Positions 6,760 through 7,006 of a stretch of 7,006 bases of DNA are shown piece after piece. Under the pieces are notes generated by a model. It was not told the origin of the DNA, did not search any database, and was given only the letters and a program-made list of their open reading frames with translations. Made by a program: the position numbers and the translations under genes. Position 1 is the first letter of the stretch, and every line of letters starts with the position of its first letter. The DNA is from Candidatus Sulfotelmatobacter sp. GTDB lineage: Bacteria > Acidobacteriota > Terriglobia > Terriglobales > SbA1. The stretch lies in NCBI GenBank assembly GCA_030151135.1, contig JASLEQ010000354.1, positions 1 through 7,006 on the forward strand, given 5' to 3'.

Positions 6760-6809
6760 CGGATGCGGGCACCCGCCTCGCGGGGCTGAGGTTGAGTCGA
6801 GTGAACCAT
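6756..6809 (-). CDS. Possible 17-codon leader ORF overlapping the TPR gene start
   Basis: ATG at 6809-6807 opens MVHSTQPQPREAGARIR and stops at TGA 6758-6756, which overlaps the TPR gene's ATG as ATGA. If the promoter at 6819-6847 is real, its transcript would start near 6812, only about three bases before this ATG, so initiation would be nearly leaderless. It could couple translation into the TPR gene, whose own Shine-Dalgarno is poorly placed. The peptide resembles nothing I know. A short ORF with an ATGA overlap can arise by chance. Confidence 0.3.
   Translation of the reverse strand: MVHSTQPQPREAGARIR
6765..6784 (-). promoter_or_regulatory. Two mutually exclusive GC hairpins in the TPR gene leader
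   Basis: Three arms are seen on the plus strand: GCGGG (6765-6769), CCCGC (6772-6776) and GCGGG (6780-6784). The middle arm can pair with either side. In the RNA, one fold has a 3-base GAG loop and covers the GAGG at 6779-6776. The other has only two bases between its arms, so in practice it is a 4-bp stem with a tetraloop, and it would bring that GAGG closer to the ATG. The leader ORF runs through both. This could form a translation switch, but it is inferred only from base pairing in GC-rich sequence. Confidence 0.3.
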
Positions 6810-6818
6810 GGAATCCGA

Positions 6819-6847
6819 ATTCTAGTATGGTGAGGCTCGCGCATCAA
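6819..6847 (-). promoter_or_regulatory. Sigma70-type promoter of the TPR gene
   Basis: On the minus strand, TTGATG (6847-6842, 4 of 6 to TTGACA) and TAGAAT (6824-6819, 5 of 6 to TATAAT) are separated by exactly 17 bases. The predicted start is near 6812, giving a leader of about 52 bases before the ATG at 6759. It stands back to back with the plus-strand promoter at 6863-6891. Confidence 0.55.
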
Positions 6848-6862
6848 GAAAGCGGTGTACAG

Positions 6863-6891
6863 TTGGCAGCGCCTGTCGAAAGCAATACAAT
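6863..6891 (+). promoter_or_regulatory. Strong sigma70-type promoter of the right-edge gene
   Basis: TTGGCA (6863-6868, 5 of 6 to TTGACA) and TACAAT (6886-6891, 5 of 6 to TATAAT) are separated by exactly 17 bases. Transcription should start near 6898, leaving a short leader of about 17 bases before the ATG at 6915. This is the best promoter match in the window. Confidence 0.65.
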
Positions 6892-6914
6892 GCTTCACTC
6901 TGTCGCCTACACCC

Positions 6915-7006
6915 ATGAAAAAACCCCAAACCTTCAGATTCAAAGTTATAACCCTCACCGCATTTTTACTTATGTATCTAGCAGCCGCGCTGGCCCAGCG
7001 AACGTC
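6915..7006 (+). CDS. Start of a secreted protein, cut by right edge
   Basis: ATG at 6915 opens 30 complete codons that run off the window. The residues form a textbook signal peptide: a basic start (K2, K3, R8, K10), a hydrophobic core VITLTAFLLMYLAAA, and a cleavage site ALA|Q at 27/28. A good promoter lies just upstream and the leader is short, with no clear Shine-Dalgarno. Too little of the mature protein is present to name it. It is divergent from the TPR gene. Confidence 0.75.
   Translation, partial: MKKPQTFRFKVITLTAFLLMYLAAALAQRT

Noticed and set aside
6139..6789. Plus-strand open frame of 216 codons
   Set aside because: It is antisense to the signal peptide, regulatory-like domain and first TPRs of the 5341-6759 gene, and its product shows no domain.
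1..7006. CRISPR, tRNA/rRNA, transposase, integrase, toxin-antitoxin or phage genes
   Set aside because: I searched by eye on both strands and saw no spaced repeats, tRNA cloverleaf, rRNA core sequence or mobile-element protein motifs.

Overview
The window looks like a chromosomal segment of an acidobacterium (Acidobacteriota, Terriglobia-like). This is inferred from the gene types rather than from a marker gene: a secreted protein joining a carboxypeptidase-regulatory-like domain to TPR repeats, a stand-alone secretin-N-like (STN) protein with a Pro/Gln/Glu-rich tail, two adjacent DUF507 genes, and several secreted proteins of a type common in that phylum. The DNA is moderately GC-rich and densely coding, and shows no sign of recent transfer. 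I see no IS element, integrase, CRISPR array, tRNA or rRNA.

Layout from left to right. (1) Positions 1-935, minus strand: most of a secreted protein of unknown function, cut by the left edge. (2) Positions 936-1228: divergent intergenic region with a short hairpin and a possible extended -10 promoter. (3) Positions 1229-2041, plus strand: exported STN-like protein with a low-complexity tail. (4) Positions 2043-3416, minus strand, convergent with the previous gene and separated from it by one base: exported protein with a His...Asn-Cys pattern that suggests a circularly permuted papain-like (NlpC/P60 or DUF4105-like) fold. (5) Positions 3566-5235, minus strand: a compact group read as DUF507, DUF507, queG. 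The two DUF507 genes overlap by four bases and queG follows after 39 bases. (6) Positions 5341-6759, minus strand: exported carboxypeptidase-regulatory/TPR protein. (7) Positions 6760-6914: compact divergent promoter region with a good sigma70-type promoter on each strand. The minus-strand leader holds a 17-codon ORF overlapping the next start codon and two mutually exclusive GC-rich hairpins. (8) Positions 6915-7006, plus strand: signal peptide of another secreted protein, cut by the right edge.

The only confidently assigned enzyme is QueG, epoxyqueuosine reductase, the last step of queuosine synthesis for tRNA wobble position 34. The other genes are mostly cell-envelope or secreted proteins without clear pathway links. 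I do not see a convincing new multi-gene system. The points most worth a second look are the possible permuted papain-like protein, the DUF507 pair tied to queG, and the leader of the TPR gene.
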